From positions 744,001 to 808,000 of the forward strand of contig NZ_JACIDS010000003.1 of assembly GCF_014196455.1 (NCBI RefSeq): a DNA stretch of 64,000 bases. Reading direction: 5' to 3'. This document shows, piece by piece, positions 9,844 to 18,478 of the stretch. Under the pieces are notes generated by a model. The model did not search any database, was not told where the DNA came from, and saw only the letters and a program-made list of their open reading frames with translations. This DNA is from Kaistia hirudinis. GTDB taxonomy: Bacteria; Pseudomonadota; Alphaproteobacteria; Rhizobiales; Kaistiaceae. Position numbers and translations under genes: made by a program. Within the stretch, counting starts at the first letter, position 1. Every line of letters begins with the position of its first letter.

Positions 9844-10416
9844 CTAGCGGTTCTGCCCAGGCACCCAGAGAATGTCGCCGGCGCCCTGATCATTCACGAA
9901 TCGGGCCGCCACGAAAAGAAAATCCGAAAGACGATTCACATATCGGATCGCCGCCGCGTTCACGCGCTCATGCGCGGCGAGTTCGACCATCAGCCGTTCC
10001 GCCCGTCGCGCGACCGTCCGCGCGACATGCAGGTGCGCCGCCGCGGCCGTTCCGCCCGGAAGTACGAAGGAGCGCAGCGGCTTCAGCGCGGCATTCAGCA
10101 CGTCGATCTCGCCCTCGATGCGGTCCACCTGCGCATCGATGATTCGCAGCGCCGGGCGATCCGCCTTCTCGGCCTCGACGGGGAAGGAGAGGTCGGCGCC
10201 TAGATCGAACAGGTCGTTCTGGATCCGGCCGAGCATCGCGTCGAGCGGGTCCATGCCGGACGTGGCGAGGCGCACAACGCCGATGACCGAATTGGTCTCG
10301 TCGATCGTGCCATAGGCCTCGATGCGCAGGTCCGACTTGATCCGCCGCTCGCCGCTGGCGAGCGCCGTCGTCCCGTCATCGCCGGTGCGCGTGTAGATCC
10401 GGTTCAGAACGACCAT
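9844..10416 (-). CDS. Cob(I)yrinic acid a,c-diamide adenosyltransferase, PduO type
   Basis: A 190-residue enzyme transferring the adenosyl group of ATP to cob(I)alamin to form coenzyme B12. PduO signatures are RIYTRTGDDGTTAL at the N-terminus (ATP-binding RTGD), the AYGTIDETNSVIG segment, and the C-terminal PGGTAAAAHLHVARTVARRAER containing the active-site Arg and Glu. It lies 10 bp upstream of the rhomboid gene and just downstream of the twin-transmembrane gene on the same strand, an arrangement common in Hyphomicrobiales. No cobalamin riboswitch was seen nearby. Confidence 0.93.
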   Translation of the reverse strand: MVVLNRIYTRTGDDGTTALASGERRIKSDLRIEAYGTIDETNSVIGVVRLATSGMDPLDAMLGRIQNDLFDLGADLSFPVEAEKADRPALRIIDAQVDRIEGEIDVLNAALKPLRSFVLPGGTAAAAHLHVARTVARRAERLMVELAAHERVNAAAIRYVNRLSDFLFVAARFVNDQGAGDILWVPGQNR

Positions 10417-10426
10417 GAAGAGTGCC

Positions 10427-10618
10427 TCAGCGCGCGGAGAAATAGAGCGCGAGCATCATGATGACGATCGCGACGAACTGCAGCAAGACGCGGAGCCGCA
10501 TCAGCCGCTGGGAGCGGTCTGGCGAGCCGCCGCGCAGCATGTTGAGCAGGCCGAGCAACAGCACCAGCGCGACGGCGCCGAGCGCGATCGGAATCAGCAG
10601 ATGAAAAAAGCCGGACAT
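10427..10618 (-). CDS. Small twin-transmembrane protein, HIG1-domain-like
   Basis: A 63-residue protein with two membrane helices (about residues 5-26 and 44-61) joined by a basic loop, LRGGSPDRSQRLMRLRVLLQ. The loop motif GGSPxxSQxLMRxRVxLQ is characteristic of the small twin-TM or HIG1-like proteins found beside the PduO-type adenosyltransferase in many alphaproteobacteria. The function is unknown; HIG1 proteins in mitochondria associate with respiratory complexes. Its stop is 10 bp from the next gene, which suggests an operon. Confidence 0.8.
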   Translation of the reverse strand: MSGFFHLLIPIALGAVALVLLLGLLNMLRGGSPDRSQRLMRLRVLLQFVAIVIMMLALYFSAR

Positions 10619-10709
10619 CGAATCGTCCTCCCGCAGATCGAAGTGCGGGGACTCTAGCTCTGTCGCCCGTGCTCGCGCGCGTTGCGAACTGACGCATCCT
10701 GCCCCGGCC

Positions 10710-11237
10710 TCAGTTCAGGGCAAAGACGGCGCCGTTCAGCACGCTCGCAAAGCTCACCCAGGCCAGATAGGGCGCGAACAGCCAGGCGGCGAGCCGATCG
10801 ATCGGCGTGAAGACAAAGATCGTGGCGATGATCGCCGCCAGCAGCGCGACGATGACGATCAGCCCGGCGCCGGGCGAGTGGGCGGCGAAGAAGACCGCCG
10901 ACCAGGCGACGTTGAGCGCGAGCTGCAGCGCGAAGATGCCCGCCGCGCGCTGGCGTACATCGCCGCTGGACCGCATCCAAACGCGCCACATCGCGACGGC
11001 CATCAGCGCATAGAGGATCGTCCAGACGGGGCCGAACACCGTGTTCGGCGGGTTGAACCAGGGTTTGACGAGGCCTTCGTACCAGGTCGGGATCTGCGGC
11101 AGGGTCAGCGCCGAACCGATGCCCGCCGCGACGAAGCAGATGGCGAGGCAAGCGACGAGCACAAGAAGCGAAGGCCATTGTCGCCCCGCATGCCGCTCTC
11201 GCTCATGTCTCTCGTCGTCATGAACCAGATTGCTCAT
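10710..11237 (-). CDS. tspO: TspO/MBR family tryptophan-rich sensory protein
   Basis: A 175-residue protein with five predicted membrane helices. The helix 1-2 segment PWFNPPNTVFGPVWTILYALM matches the TspO/peripheral benzodiazepine receptor signature, and the QLALNVAWSAVFF and LPYLxW-like (APYLAWVSFASVLN) segments match the later helices. TspO binds porphyrins and, in Rhodobacter, modulates photosynthesis and stress genes. The N-terminus carries about 20 extra His/Arg/Asp residues before the first helix. It is monocistronic by spacing, about 80-90 bp from both neighbours. Confidence 0.92.
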   Translation of the reverse strand: MSNLVHDDERHERERHAGRQWPSLLVLVACLAICFVAAGIGSALTLPQIPTWYEGLVKPWFNPPNTVFGPVWTILYALMAVAMWRVWMRSSGDVRQRAAGIFALQLALNVAWSAVFFAAHSPGAGLIVIVALLAAIIATIFVFTPIDRLAAWLFAPYLAWVSFASVLNGAVFALN

Positions 11238-11317
11238 GGTGCGTCACTCCTTGCCCGGCTCGGCCGTAATCCAGATACGAAACAAGCCGGTGCGCGGATC
11301 GTTCCCTGTCGCGATTG

Positions 11318-12151
11318 TCACGAATTGCGCGCGATGAGCCCGTCGAGCGTCCGATCCGGCAGGATGCGCTTCAGGAAGGCCGCGCCCTTCGCCAGCGTCG
11401 TGATGCGGTAGCGCGTCTTGGGGCGCGGGCTCTCGAGCGCATGGATCAGCGCGGCCGTCACCGCCTCGGGGCCGAGCTTGAAGGCGGAGGGCTTGCGCGT
11501 TCCGGTCAGGCGCGCGAGCTGGCTTTCGTAATCGGCCCGGTGCGGCGAAGCGGCGATGTCGACGGTCTGGCGGAAATTGGCCAGCGCATTCTCCTGAAAG
11601 CGGCTGGCGATCGGCCCCGGCTCGATCAGTACGACATGGATGCCGCTGCCCGCGAGTTCCATCCTGAGCGTATCGGTCAGCCCTTCGAGGGCGTGCTTGG
11701 AGGCGACATAGGCGCCGCGATATTTGCCGGCGACATAGCCGAGCACCGAGGAGCACTGCACGATCCGTCCGCTGCCTTGCCTCCGCATGACGGGCAGGAT
11801 GCGGCGCGTCAGATCGTGCCAGCCAAAGAAATTGGCCTCGAACTGGCCGCGCAGCAGATCGGTCGAGATATCCTCGACCGCGCCGACCTGGCCGAACCCG
11901 CCATTGTTGAACAGAGCGTCGAGCCGCCCGCCCGTCGCGTCGAGCAATTGCTCGGAAGCGGCTGCGATCGACGTCGCGTCGGCATAGTCGAGATGGAGCG
12001 CCTCGATCCCCGCGCTTCGCAGCCTTGCGAGATCATCCGCCTTGCGGGCGGTAGCGAAGACCCGCCAGCCGCGCGCCTTCAGCGTCGCCGCGGCATCGGC
12101 GCCGATGCCCGACGAGGCGCCGGTGACGAGGATGATCTTTTGTCCGGCCAT
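11318..12151 (-). CDS. Short-chain dehydrogenase/reductase
   Basis: A 277-residue classical SDR. It has the cofactor motif TGASSGIG (residues 10-17), the NNGG variant of the NNAG strand, the catalytic Ser in CSSVLGY and the YVASK form of the YxxxK motif. ATARKADDL after beta-2 suggests NADP preference. The long C-terminal part with ALESPRPKTRYRITTLAKGAAFLKRILPDRTLD resembles SDRs often annotated as retinol-dehydrogenase-like, but the substrate cannot be inferred. It stands alone between tspO and the extensin-like gene. Confidence 0.85.
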   Translation of the reverse strand: MAGQKIILVTGASSGIGADAAATLKARGWRVFATARKADDLARLRSAGIEALHLDYADATSIAAASEQLLDATGGRLDALFNNGGFGQVGAVEDISTDLLRGQFEANFFGWHDLTRRILPVMRRQGSGRIVQCSSVLGYVAGKYRGAYVASKHALEGLTDTLRMELAGSGIHVVLIEPGPIASRFQENALANFRQTVDIAASPHRADYESQLARLTGTRKPSAFKLGPEAVTAALIHALESPRPKTRYRITTLAKGAAFLKRILPDRTLDGLIARNS

Positions 12152-12187
12152 GATGGTCCGATCGCTCGGCCGGCCGCGCCGACCCGG

Positions 12188-13468
12188 TCAATGACAGTAG
12201 CGGCTGTCACCATGCTTGCCGCGATGGCGCATGTCGAGGTGGAGATGGTTCTCGTGATAGCCGTCGGAGCCCGGACCCAGCACGGTCATGAAACGCGTGC
12301 AGGCGGCGTGGCGGACCGTCTCGATGAAGTCCGTGTCCTTGTCCGTATGGTCGCCGCTCTTCTCGACGGTCACCCACCGCCCGCCGATCTCGAAGGCGCC
12401 GACATCGATCGCGTTCATGAAGGCGTGCTCGGAGAGCTGCGCGCCGACGACGCGGTTGCGGCCGCGGCAGCTATAGGAATCGAGCACCCGCAGCGAGGTC
12501 ACGCGGCTGCCATAGGCCGCGACCGCCGCCGATTGCACGTCGCCGTCGAGCCACAGCGCCAATGTGCTGGCCATCTCGCAATTGATCGTCGCCGCCGGCT
12601 GCAGCGCGACGTCCCCATCGTCGAGCGTCGAGACCGACAGCGGGTCGGGCGCGCCGCATGCGCCCTCCTGCACGGCCGGCATCGGCTTTGCCGCGATCTT
12701 GAGCGCGGCGAGGCCCGCCTTGCAGGCGGCCAGCGTTTCGGGAATGAGCGGCGCGCGGGGCGGGATGATCGCCGCGAGGAGGATGCCGGGCTTGGCGCGC
12801 GGGAGCGGCGGACCGTCGTCTTCCGTGTCGGCCGCCGCATGGTCGTCCGGCAGATGATCGATCCCGGGCGGAGCGGGGAGCATGCCTTTGGGCGGCAGCA
12901 CGATGCCGAGCGGCGAGAGTGACGGATCGACTGGCGCGGCCGGCTCGGGCTGCAGCCGCATGGCGGCGACCGGCGGCGCGAAGGCGAGCGCTTCCGCGCC
13001 CAGCGGCGGCGACAGCGTGCCGACATTGGTCGGGCCCGCCTGGATCGCGGTGGCGTCGAGCGCGCGCCGCGCAGCGGGAAGCGGCGGCGGGGCCGGCTCG
13101 GCTGCGGCGGCCGGCAGCGGATCGATCGCGGCCACCACCTTGGCGTCTTCGTGATCCGGACGGGGACGGGGCGTCGGCATCGCCGCGGCGGTATCGGCCG
13201 GCGCGGCAACGTCCGGGGCCGGCTTCGGCGCGGCCTTCACGCTCCGGCGAACCTTTTTGGGCTGCTGGACGCGCGGAATGATCTTTTCCAGCAATTGTCC
13301 CGGCGTGAGCGTGTCACCGCTCGCGGCCGAGGGGCTCGACATCAGCATAACGGCCGCGACGACGGCCGACGCCAGAACGCCGCGACGTCCCGATGCAAGC
13401 CCCCACGCGCTGGCCCTTGCAAGGGCGGGACGCGCGCGGGCCGGGCTTGCGGGGCAGTGAAGACTCAT
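12188..13468 (-). CDS. Extensin-like C-terminal domain protein, exported
   Basis: A 426-residue protein with an Arg-rich N-region and hydrophobic signal (GVLASAVVAAVMLM, cut near SAASG). A long Pro/Ala-rich low-complexity linker spans about residues 60-250, followed by a compact C-terminal domain. That domain holds INCEMASTLALWLD, YSCRGRNRVVGAQLSEHAFMNAIDVGAFE, HTDKDTDFIETVRHAACTRF and the end DGYHENHLHLDMRHRG. It matches the bacterial extensin-like_C family, probably envelope-associated; conserved His and Asp residues (SEHAFMNAID, HENHLHLD) recall zinc peptidases of the VanY/MepA type. A GGAGG ribosome site precedes ATG 13468. Confidence 0.82.
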   Translation of the reverse strand: MSLHCPASPARARPALARASAWGLASGRRGVLASAVVAAVMLMSSPSAASGDTLTPGQLLEKIIPRVQQPKKVRRSVKAAPKPAPDVAAPADTAAAMPTPRPRPDHEDAKVVAAIDPLPAAAAEPAPPPLPAARRALDATAIQAGPTNVGTLSPPLGAEALAFAPPVAAMRLQPEPAAPVDPSLSPLGIVLPPKGMLPAPPGIDHLPDDHAAADTEDDGPPLPRAKPGILLAAIIPPRAPLIPETLAACKAGLAALKIAAKPMPAVQEGACGAPDPLSVSTLDDGDVALQPAATINCEMASTLALWLDGDVQSAAVAAYGSRVTSLRVLDSYSCRGRNRVVGAQLSEHAFMNAIDVGAFEIGGRWVTVEKSGDHTDKDTDFIETVRHAACTRFMTVLGPGSDGYHENHLHLDMRHRGKHGDSRYCH

Positions 13469-13562
13469 GGGCGTCCATCCTCCGATGTCCGCTTGAGCAA
13501 CGCCCGCGTCACCGCTTCGGTTGCGCTTCTCCCCCCGCCGTCACGTCCTGCCCGCGCTCACG

Positions 13563-14501
13563 CTACCATGCGAAGGGATCGGTCGTCAGCCGCTTGCCGA
13601 TCATCATGGCGTCCGCGACGAGCGTCAGCGGCGCGCTCTCCACCTCGCTCCGGCGCTCGGCCAGGAGCTCGGCGAAGCGGACATAGATCCGCTCATATTC
13701 CTCGCTCGGCGCCTCGATCACCGTCTTGCCGTCGATCGACAGCGCCGCGCCGCCCTTGAAGAGGCGCGCGCTTCGTCCGTCGCCGGTCTCGATCATCATG
13801 TGCCACTTCTCGTCGCCCTGTTCGCGCCAGTCGAAATCGGCGGAAAGCGCTGGTGCGCCGGCAATGTCGCTCTTGAACGCGAGGCGGGCGGCGATCGGCG
13901 TCTGGCGGTTGGCCGGATAGGTGAGTTCGGCGCTTTCGACGAAGGCCGTGCCGGGGAGAATGCGCACGAAAATCGACAGCGCATTGATGCCAGGATCGAA
14001 GACGCCGAAGCCGCCGGGCTCGAACACCCAATCCTGGCCGGGATGCCATTTGCGCACATCCTCGCGCCATTCGATGCGCAGCGACTTGAGGCCCGCCGCC
14101 GCGAGCAAGGCGCGCGCTTCGTCGACGGCGGGATTGAACTGCGAATGCCAGGTGGCGAACAGCACGCGCCCGGCCGCCGCGGCGCGCCGCTTCAGATCGT
14201 CGATTTCGGTCAGCGTGGCCGCTGGCGGCTTTTCCAGCATCACGTCCTTGCCGGCGGCGATCGCCTCGACGGCGATGGCATGGCGCACTTCCGGCGGCGT
14301 GCAGATCGCGACGGCCTCGATCCCCGGAACGGCGGCGTACATCTCGGCCGGCGTGCGGAAGCTCGGCACGCCGCCATGGCCGAGGCCGCGCTGGCTGGTC
14401 ACGGCCACGAGCTCGAAATCGGCGCTCTTGCCGACCACGGGCAGGTGCTGGTCCTGCGCGATCTTGCCGAGCCCGATAATGGCGATGCGGCGCTTGCTCA
14501 T
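13563..14501 (-). CDS. Gfo/Idh/MocA oxidoreductase, D-galactose or L-arabinose 1-dehydrogenase-like
   Basis: A 312-residue NAD(P)-dependent oxidoreductase. The Rossmann motif is IGLGKIAQDQHLP, EKPPAAT contains the conserved Lys-Pro, and the catalytic-domain segment WREDVRKWHPGQDW is followed by EPGGFGVFDPGINALSI. That segment is typical of the galactose/arabinose 1-dehydrogenases that open oxidative (De Ley-Doudoroff or Weimberg-type) sugar routes by forming the lactone. Which sugar is preferred cannot be told. The GH127 arabinofuranosidase operon at 22.6-28.9 kb and the UxaA-like dehydratase at 40.8 kb could belong to the same catabolism, though they are not adjacent. Confidence 0.8.
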   Translation of the reverse strand: MSKRRIAIIGLGKIAQDQHLPVVGKSADFELVAVTSQRGLGHGGVPSFRTPAEMYAAVPGIEAVAICTPPEVRHAIAVEAIAAGKDVMLEKPPAATLTEIDDLKRRAAAAGRVLFATWHSQFNPAVDEARALLAAAGLKSLRIEWREDVRKWHPGQDWVFEPGGFGVFDPGINALSIFVRILPGTAFVESAELTYPANRQTPIAARLAFKSDIAGAPALSADFDWREQGDEKWHMMIETGDGRSARLFKGGAALSIDGKTVIEAPSEEYERIYVRFAELLAERRSEVESAPLTLVADAMMIGKRLTTDPFAW

Positions 14502-14561
14502 GCGTCTCCTCCCTCTCCCACAGGCCGGTTCTCCCGGCGTCTCATCGCTGCATAAGCGCGT

Positions 14562-14837
14562 TCAGCGCTTGGGTCCATCGCCGGCCGCGACGAGAAAATA
14601 GAGTTGCTCGCCCGAGGGCGCGGAGATGGCCGCCCGCCGCAGCAGGCGATGGCCGTCCTCGGCGCACATATGCGGTATGTCGATCGCCGCCATCGGGTCG
14701 CTCGCCGCGATGATCAGGGTCTCGCCCGCACGCATCCCCGCCAGCACTTTGCGCGCCTTCAGCACCGGCAGCGGACAGGCGAGACCGAGCGTGTCGAGCC
14801 GCCTTGCTGCATCCCAGGCTTCGATCTCTTCATTCAT
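14562..14837 (-). CDS. TusA-family sulfurtransferase
   Basis: A 91-residue protein with the TusA signature LDTLGLACPLPVLKARKVL; the persulfide-carrying cysteine of the CPxP motif is residue 21. TusA-like proteins relay sulfur for tRNA thiolation and other pathways. Start ATG 14837 (MNEEIEAWDA) was chosen; two in-frame ATGs lie upstream (14870 and 14894), but the extra residues are unlike the family. The promoter region is shared with the divergent flippase gene only 87 bp away. Confidence 0.85.
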   Translation of the reverse strand: MNEEIEAWDAARRLDTLGLACPLPVLKARKVLAGMRAGETLIIAASDPMAAIDIPHMCAEDGHRLLRRAAISAPSGEQLYFLVAAGDGPKR

Positions 14838-14924
14838 TCTTAGCGACGAATCCAGCTTGAAGCCCAGCATGGGCCGAACCCGTAATCTGCCCAAGGGTTT
14901 CTTAATGCAGAAAATTGTAGCGAC

Positions 14925-16439
14925 ATGCGCGGTGGCCTGATGTCGCCATGTGATGTCGCCAGCGACGTCCCTATGTCATGCCGTCCGGAGCAACGCGAAT
15001 TGCGCCATCCCTTCGCCCGGATCGTCCAGCGCCTGGCGCCGCCGCCGCTGCGCCGCGCGCTCGCGGGGCCGGCGGGCTGGGCGGACGAGGTGGTGTTCGG
15101 CTCCGGCGAGCGGGCGGTGTCGCAGCGCATCGCGCTCACGGCCTTCCTGATCCGCATCATCTCCGCTGTCATCGCCTATGCGAGCCAGGTCCTGCTCGCG
15201 CGCTGGATGGGCGATTTCGAATATGGCGTCTATGTCCTGGTCTGGGTCGGCGCGGTCATCGTTGGCGGTCTCGCCTGCTTCGGCATCCAAACGGCCGTCG
15301 TGCGCTTCGTGCCCGAATATGCCGAGCGCGGCGACCATGACCTCCTGCGGGGCATCATCCTCGGCAGTCGCCTCCAGGGCATTGCCTCGGCGACGGCGCT
15401 CGCCGGTCTCGGCATTCTCGGCATCTGGCTGCTCGGCGATCATATCGCCAGCTACTACGTCATGCCGCTCTATCTTGCAGCGATCTGCATTCCCATGCTC
15501 GCCATCGGCGAGATCCAGGACGGCCTCGCCCGCGGCTTCAACTGGCCCGATCTCGCGCTGTGGCCGACCTTCATCATCCGCCCTGTGCTCATCATCGCGC
15601 TGACCTTCGCGGCGATCCGCCTCGGCGCGCTGCCGGATGCGGTCACCGCGATGATCGCCGCCATCGTCGCGACCTATGCGACGGCGCTCTGGCAGATGCT
15701 GGCGCTGGCCCGCCGGGCCCGCAATGTCGTGCCGGACGGACTGCGGCGTTTCCGGCCACGGACCTGGGTCGCGGTCGCGCTGCCGATCTTCCTGGTCGAG
15801 GGCTTCTTCAATCTCCTGACCAATGTCGACATCCTGATCGTCGGCCAGCTTCGCCCGCCCGAGGAGGTTGCGATCTATTTCGCGGCGGTGAAGACGCTGG
15901 CGCTCGTCCATTTCGTCTATTTCGCGGTGCGCGCCGCGCTCATGCCGCGCTTCTCGCAATATTACGCGGCGGGCGACCGGGCGCTTTTCGAGGCGGCGGT
16001 GCGCGATTCGCTGCACTGGACCTTCTGGCCCTCGCTCGCGACCGTCGGCCTGCTGCTCGTCTTCGGCCAGTTGCTTCTGGCCATGTTCGGGCCGAGCTTC
16101 ATTGCGGGCTATCCGCTGCTCTACATCTTCTCCGTTGGGCTCCTGTTCCGCGCCGCGATCGGGCCGGCCGAGAGCATCCTGACCATGGCCGGCGAACAGC
16201 GCATCTGCGCGGCGGTCTATGCGGCGACCTTCGTGGTCAATCTCGCGCTCAACTATGCGCTCATCCCCCGCTTCGGCCTGCATGGCGCCGCGACCGCGAC
16301 GGCGATCGCGCTGGTGCTCGAAACCATCGCCGTCTATCTCGCCGTGCGCTGGCGCCTCGGCCTCAACTGCTCGATCTTCCATGTCACCGGGGCGCGGTCG
16401 CTGAAGCGGGGCACCGGAACGAACGGGAGCCAGCCGTGA
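14925..16439 (+). CDS. Polysaccharide flippase (Wzx/MOP superfamily)
   Basis: A protein of up to 504 residues with about 12-14 hydrophobic helices, the first near residue 70 (RIALTAFLIRIISAVIAYASQVLLARWMG). The pattern of LLARWMGDFEYGVYV after helix 1, and ALIPRFGLHGAATATAIALVLETIAVY near the end, is typical of oligosaccharide flippases that move undecaprenyl-linked glycans across the inner membrane. The start is uncertain: ATGs at 14925, 14940 and 14973 are all possible, and the first 60 residues are hydrophilic. The stop overlaps the next start (GTGA at 16436-16439), so translation of the two is coupled. Confidence 0.85.
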   Translation: MRGGLMSPCDVASDVPMSCRPEQRELRHPFARIVQRLAPPPLRRALAGPAGWADEVVFGSGERAVSQRIALTAFLIRIISAVIAYASQVLLARWMGDFEYGVYVLVWVGAVIVGGLACFGIQTAVVRFVPEYAERGDHDLLRGIILGSRLQGIASATALAGLGILGIWLLGDHIASYYVMPLYLAAICIPMLAIGEIQDGLARGFNWPDLALWPTFIIRPVLIIALTFAAIRLGALPDAVTAMIAAIVATYATALWQMLALARRARNVVPDGLRRFRPRTWVAVALPIFLVEGFFNLLTNVDILIVGQLRPPEEVAIYFAAVKTLALVHFVYFAVRAALMPRFSQYYAAGDRALFEAAVRDSLHWTFWPSLATVGLLLVFGQLLLAMFGPSFIAGYPLLYIFSVGLLFRAAIGPAESILTMAGEQRICAAVYAATFVVNLALNYALIPRFGLHGAATATAIALVLETIAVYLAVRWRLGLNCSIFHVTGARSLKRGTGTNGSQP

Positions 16440-17533
16440 GCGCGCCGGCCGGCTGGGACGATCTCGCGGCCACGGCGCTCGAGGCGAATCCACTCTTCGC
16501 GCCCGCTGTCGCCGCCGCCTCGCTCGCCCATCTCGGCGATCAGGCGGTGAGCCTCGCGGCACCGCGTATCGGCGGAAGGCTGGTCGCACTGGCGCCGATC
16601 CGTGCGGCGCGACTCGGCCGCATCGCCCCTGCCATGTCCGTCTGGACGCACCTCTACGCCCCCCTCGGGACGCCGCTCCTCGATGCCGCCACGCCCGATG
16701 CCGCCGCCGAAGCGCTGGCAGCCGAAATGGCTGGCGGGTCCGGGCGGCGCGTCCTCCTCTTCCCCGACCTTCCCCTCGACGGCCTGGCGGCTACGGCGAT
16801 CCGTGGCTTTGCAGAGCGCAGCGGCCGGCCAGCCGTGGAGATCGGCGCCTATGCGCGCGCCACGCTTCTCCTTCGTCCCGGCGCCGCGCCGCTCCGTGAC
16901 ACGCTGGAACGGCGCCGGCGCAAAGAATTCGCGCGCCAGTGGCGCCGCCTGGCGGAGCAGGGCGAACTCGCCTTCCGCCGTCTCCGGGACGGGCCGGATT
17001 TCGAGCGCGCGGCGCTCGCCTTTCTGGCGCTCGAAGCGGGCGGCTGGAAGGGACGGCAGGGCACAGCGCTCGCTGCCGATCCGAAGAGCCGGTCCTTCGC
17101 GCTCGCGGCCCTGCTGGGCTCTTTGCCGGGCATGGCGACCATCGACGAATTGCTGCTCGGCGGCGATCCGATCGCCATGCTGGCGAGCTTCCAGTCCGGC
17201 GGTCGTGCCGTGAGCTGGAAGATCGCCTATGACGAGCGCTTCGCGCGCTTCTCGCCGGGCGTCCAGCTCATGCTGGAGGCATCGGACGCCTGGGCGGCGG
17301 CCGGAGACGTCGCGCTGGTCGATTCGCTCGCCGCGGCCGGCCATCCGATGATCGACGGGCTGTGGCCGGACCGCATCCGTATCGGCCTGCTGGCGCTGGG
17401 GCCGCCGGGCGGCTCCGCGCTCTTCAGCCTGGCGGTCCGCAGCGCCGAGGCCGAGGCGACGCTGCGGCAGAAGCTCCGCGCGCTTCGCAAGCGCCGCCGG
17501 AAAGAGGCTCTTCGTGAGGAGAAGGCGTCATGA
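16436..17533 (+). CDS. CelD/BcsL-type GNAT acetyltransferase
   Basis: A 365-residue soluble protein starting at GTG 16436, inside the flippase stop overlap, with GGGAG about 8 bp upstream. The central region RRRRKEFARQWRRLAEQGE, the segment FLALEAGGWKGRQGTAL and the following KSRSFALAALLG are the hallmarks of the Acetyltransf_6 (CelD/BioF2-like) branch of GNAT enzymes. Those act in cellulose, exopolysaccharide or lipid modification. The C-terminus is strongly basic (LRALRKRRRKEALREEK). The gene overlaps the next one by 4 bp (ATGA at 17530). Context suggests acylation of an exported glycan or its lipid carrier. Confidence 0.75.
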   Translation: MSAPAGWDDLAATALEANPLFAPAVAAASLAHLGDQAVSLAAPRIGGRLVALAPIRAARLGRIAPAMSVWTHLYAPLGTPLLDAATPDAAAEALAAEMAGGSGRRVLLFPDLPLDGLAATAIRGFAERSGRPAVEIGAYARATLLLRPGAAPLRDTLERRRRKEFARQWRRLAEQGELAFRRLRDGPDFERAALAFLALEAGGWKGRQGTALAADPKSRSFALAALLGSLPGMATIDELLLGGDPIAMLASFQSGGRAVSWKIAYDERFARFSPGVQLMLEASDAWAAAGDVALVDSLAAAGHPMIDGLWPDRIRIGLLALGPPGGSALFSLAVRSAEAEATLRQKLRALRKRRRKEALREEKAS

Positions 17534-18474
17534 CGACTACCGGCAAGGATGCGGCGTCCCGCATCATCGACATGGATCCCGCCATCATGCGGGCGCGCTT
17601 TCCACGCGAGCCCTTCACGTTCCGCCACGCCCTCGCGGATCACCCGCTGTTACAGCTGGAGGCGCTCGCCGCCCTCGTCGGTGAATTGCCGCGCGACCGG
17701 ATCGAGTTCAACTCCGGCCGCCTGCAGCCGAACCAGCGGCCGGAGGACACGCCCGGAGTCGATCTCGAACCAGAAGAGATCGTGCGGCGGATCGAGACCG
17801 CCGGCGCCTGGCTGGTCCTGAAGAATGTCGAGGCGGTGCCGGCCTATCGCGCGCTGATCGAGGCCGCGCTGGCCGAGGCGGCACAGTCGGCGGGCCCGGC
17901 GGCGCCGCCGTTTTCGGAGCCGATGGGGTTCATCTTCGTCTCCTCGGCCAATTCCGTGACGCCCTTCCATATCGACTATGAGGAGAACTTCTTCGTGCAC
18001 CTGCACGGCGAGAAGTTCATGCACGTCTTCGACAATCGCGATCGATCGATTGTCGACGAAGAGGGGCTGGAGACCTTTCCCGGCAAGCACCGCAATCACG
18101 CCTATCGCGATGCGTTCGAAGCGAAGGGGCAGGTCTTCACCTTCGGGCCCGGCGACGGGCTGTTCCTGCCCTATACTTGGCCGCACTGGGTGCGCACCGG
18201 CGGCGACTGGTCGATTTCCATGGCGATCACCTGGAAGTCGCCGGCCGATCGGCGGTTGAACAAGCTCTATTTCACCAATGCCGTCCTGCGGAAACTCGGC
18301 CTGCCGCAGCAGCCCCCGGGGCGGAGGCGCATGCTCGATGCGGCCAAGGTCGCGGCCTATGACGCCGCGCGCCTGCCGCTCGAGCCGCTCAGGCGCAGCG
18401 AGGCGATGCGCCGCCGGCTCCGCGCCCTCTTCTTCGGGCGCGACGCCAATTATTTCTACCGCAAGGCCGAATGA
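17530..18474 (+). CDS. JmjC/cupin-like protein, putative Fe(II)/2-oxoglutarate oxygenase
   Basis: A 314-residue protein with a double-stranded beta-helix signature. TPFHIDYEENFFVHLHGEK gives an HxD pair (His147, Asp149), and FLPYTWPHWVRTGG carries the distal His219, in the spacing expected for the metal triad of JmjC/cupin_8 enzymes. FVHLHGEKFMHVFD also resembles the JmjC strand that binds 2-oxoglutarate through Lys. The substrate is unknown. It is the third gene of the coupled flippase - acetyltransferase - oxygenase transcript, so hydroxylation of a surface molecule or its assembly protein is a reasonable guess. It converges on the CAP lipoprotein gene with 4 bp between stops. Confidence 0.7.
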   Translation: MTTTGKDAASRIIDMDPAIMRARFPREPFTFRHALADHPLLQLEALAALVGELPRDRIEFNSGRLQPNQRPEDTPGVDLEPEEIVRRIETAGAWLVLKNVEAVPAYRALIEAALAEAAQSAGPAAPPFSEPMGFIFVSSANSVTPFHIDYEENFFVHLHGEKFMHVFDNRDRSIVDEEGLETFPGKHRNHAYRDAFEAKGQVFTFGPGDGLFLPYTWPHWVRTGGDWSISMAITWKSPADRRLNKLYFTNAVLRKLGLPQQPPGRRRMLDAAKVAAYDAARLPLEPLRRSEAMRRRLRALFFGRDANYFYRKAE

Positions 18475-18478
18475 GGCG

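Noticed and set aside
14976-16589. 537-codon minus-strand open frame opposite the flippase
   Set aside because: Rich in Arg, Glu and Asp, with no hydrophobic core and no motif; it is the complement of a membrane-protein gene. The plus frame has clear helices and operon overlap.
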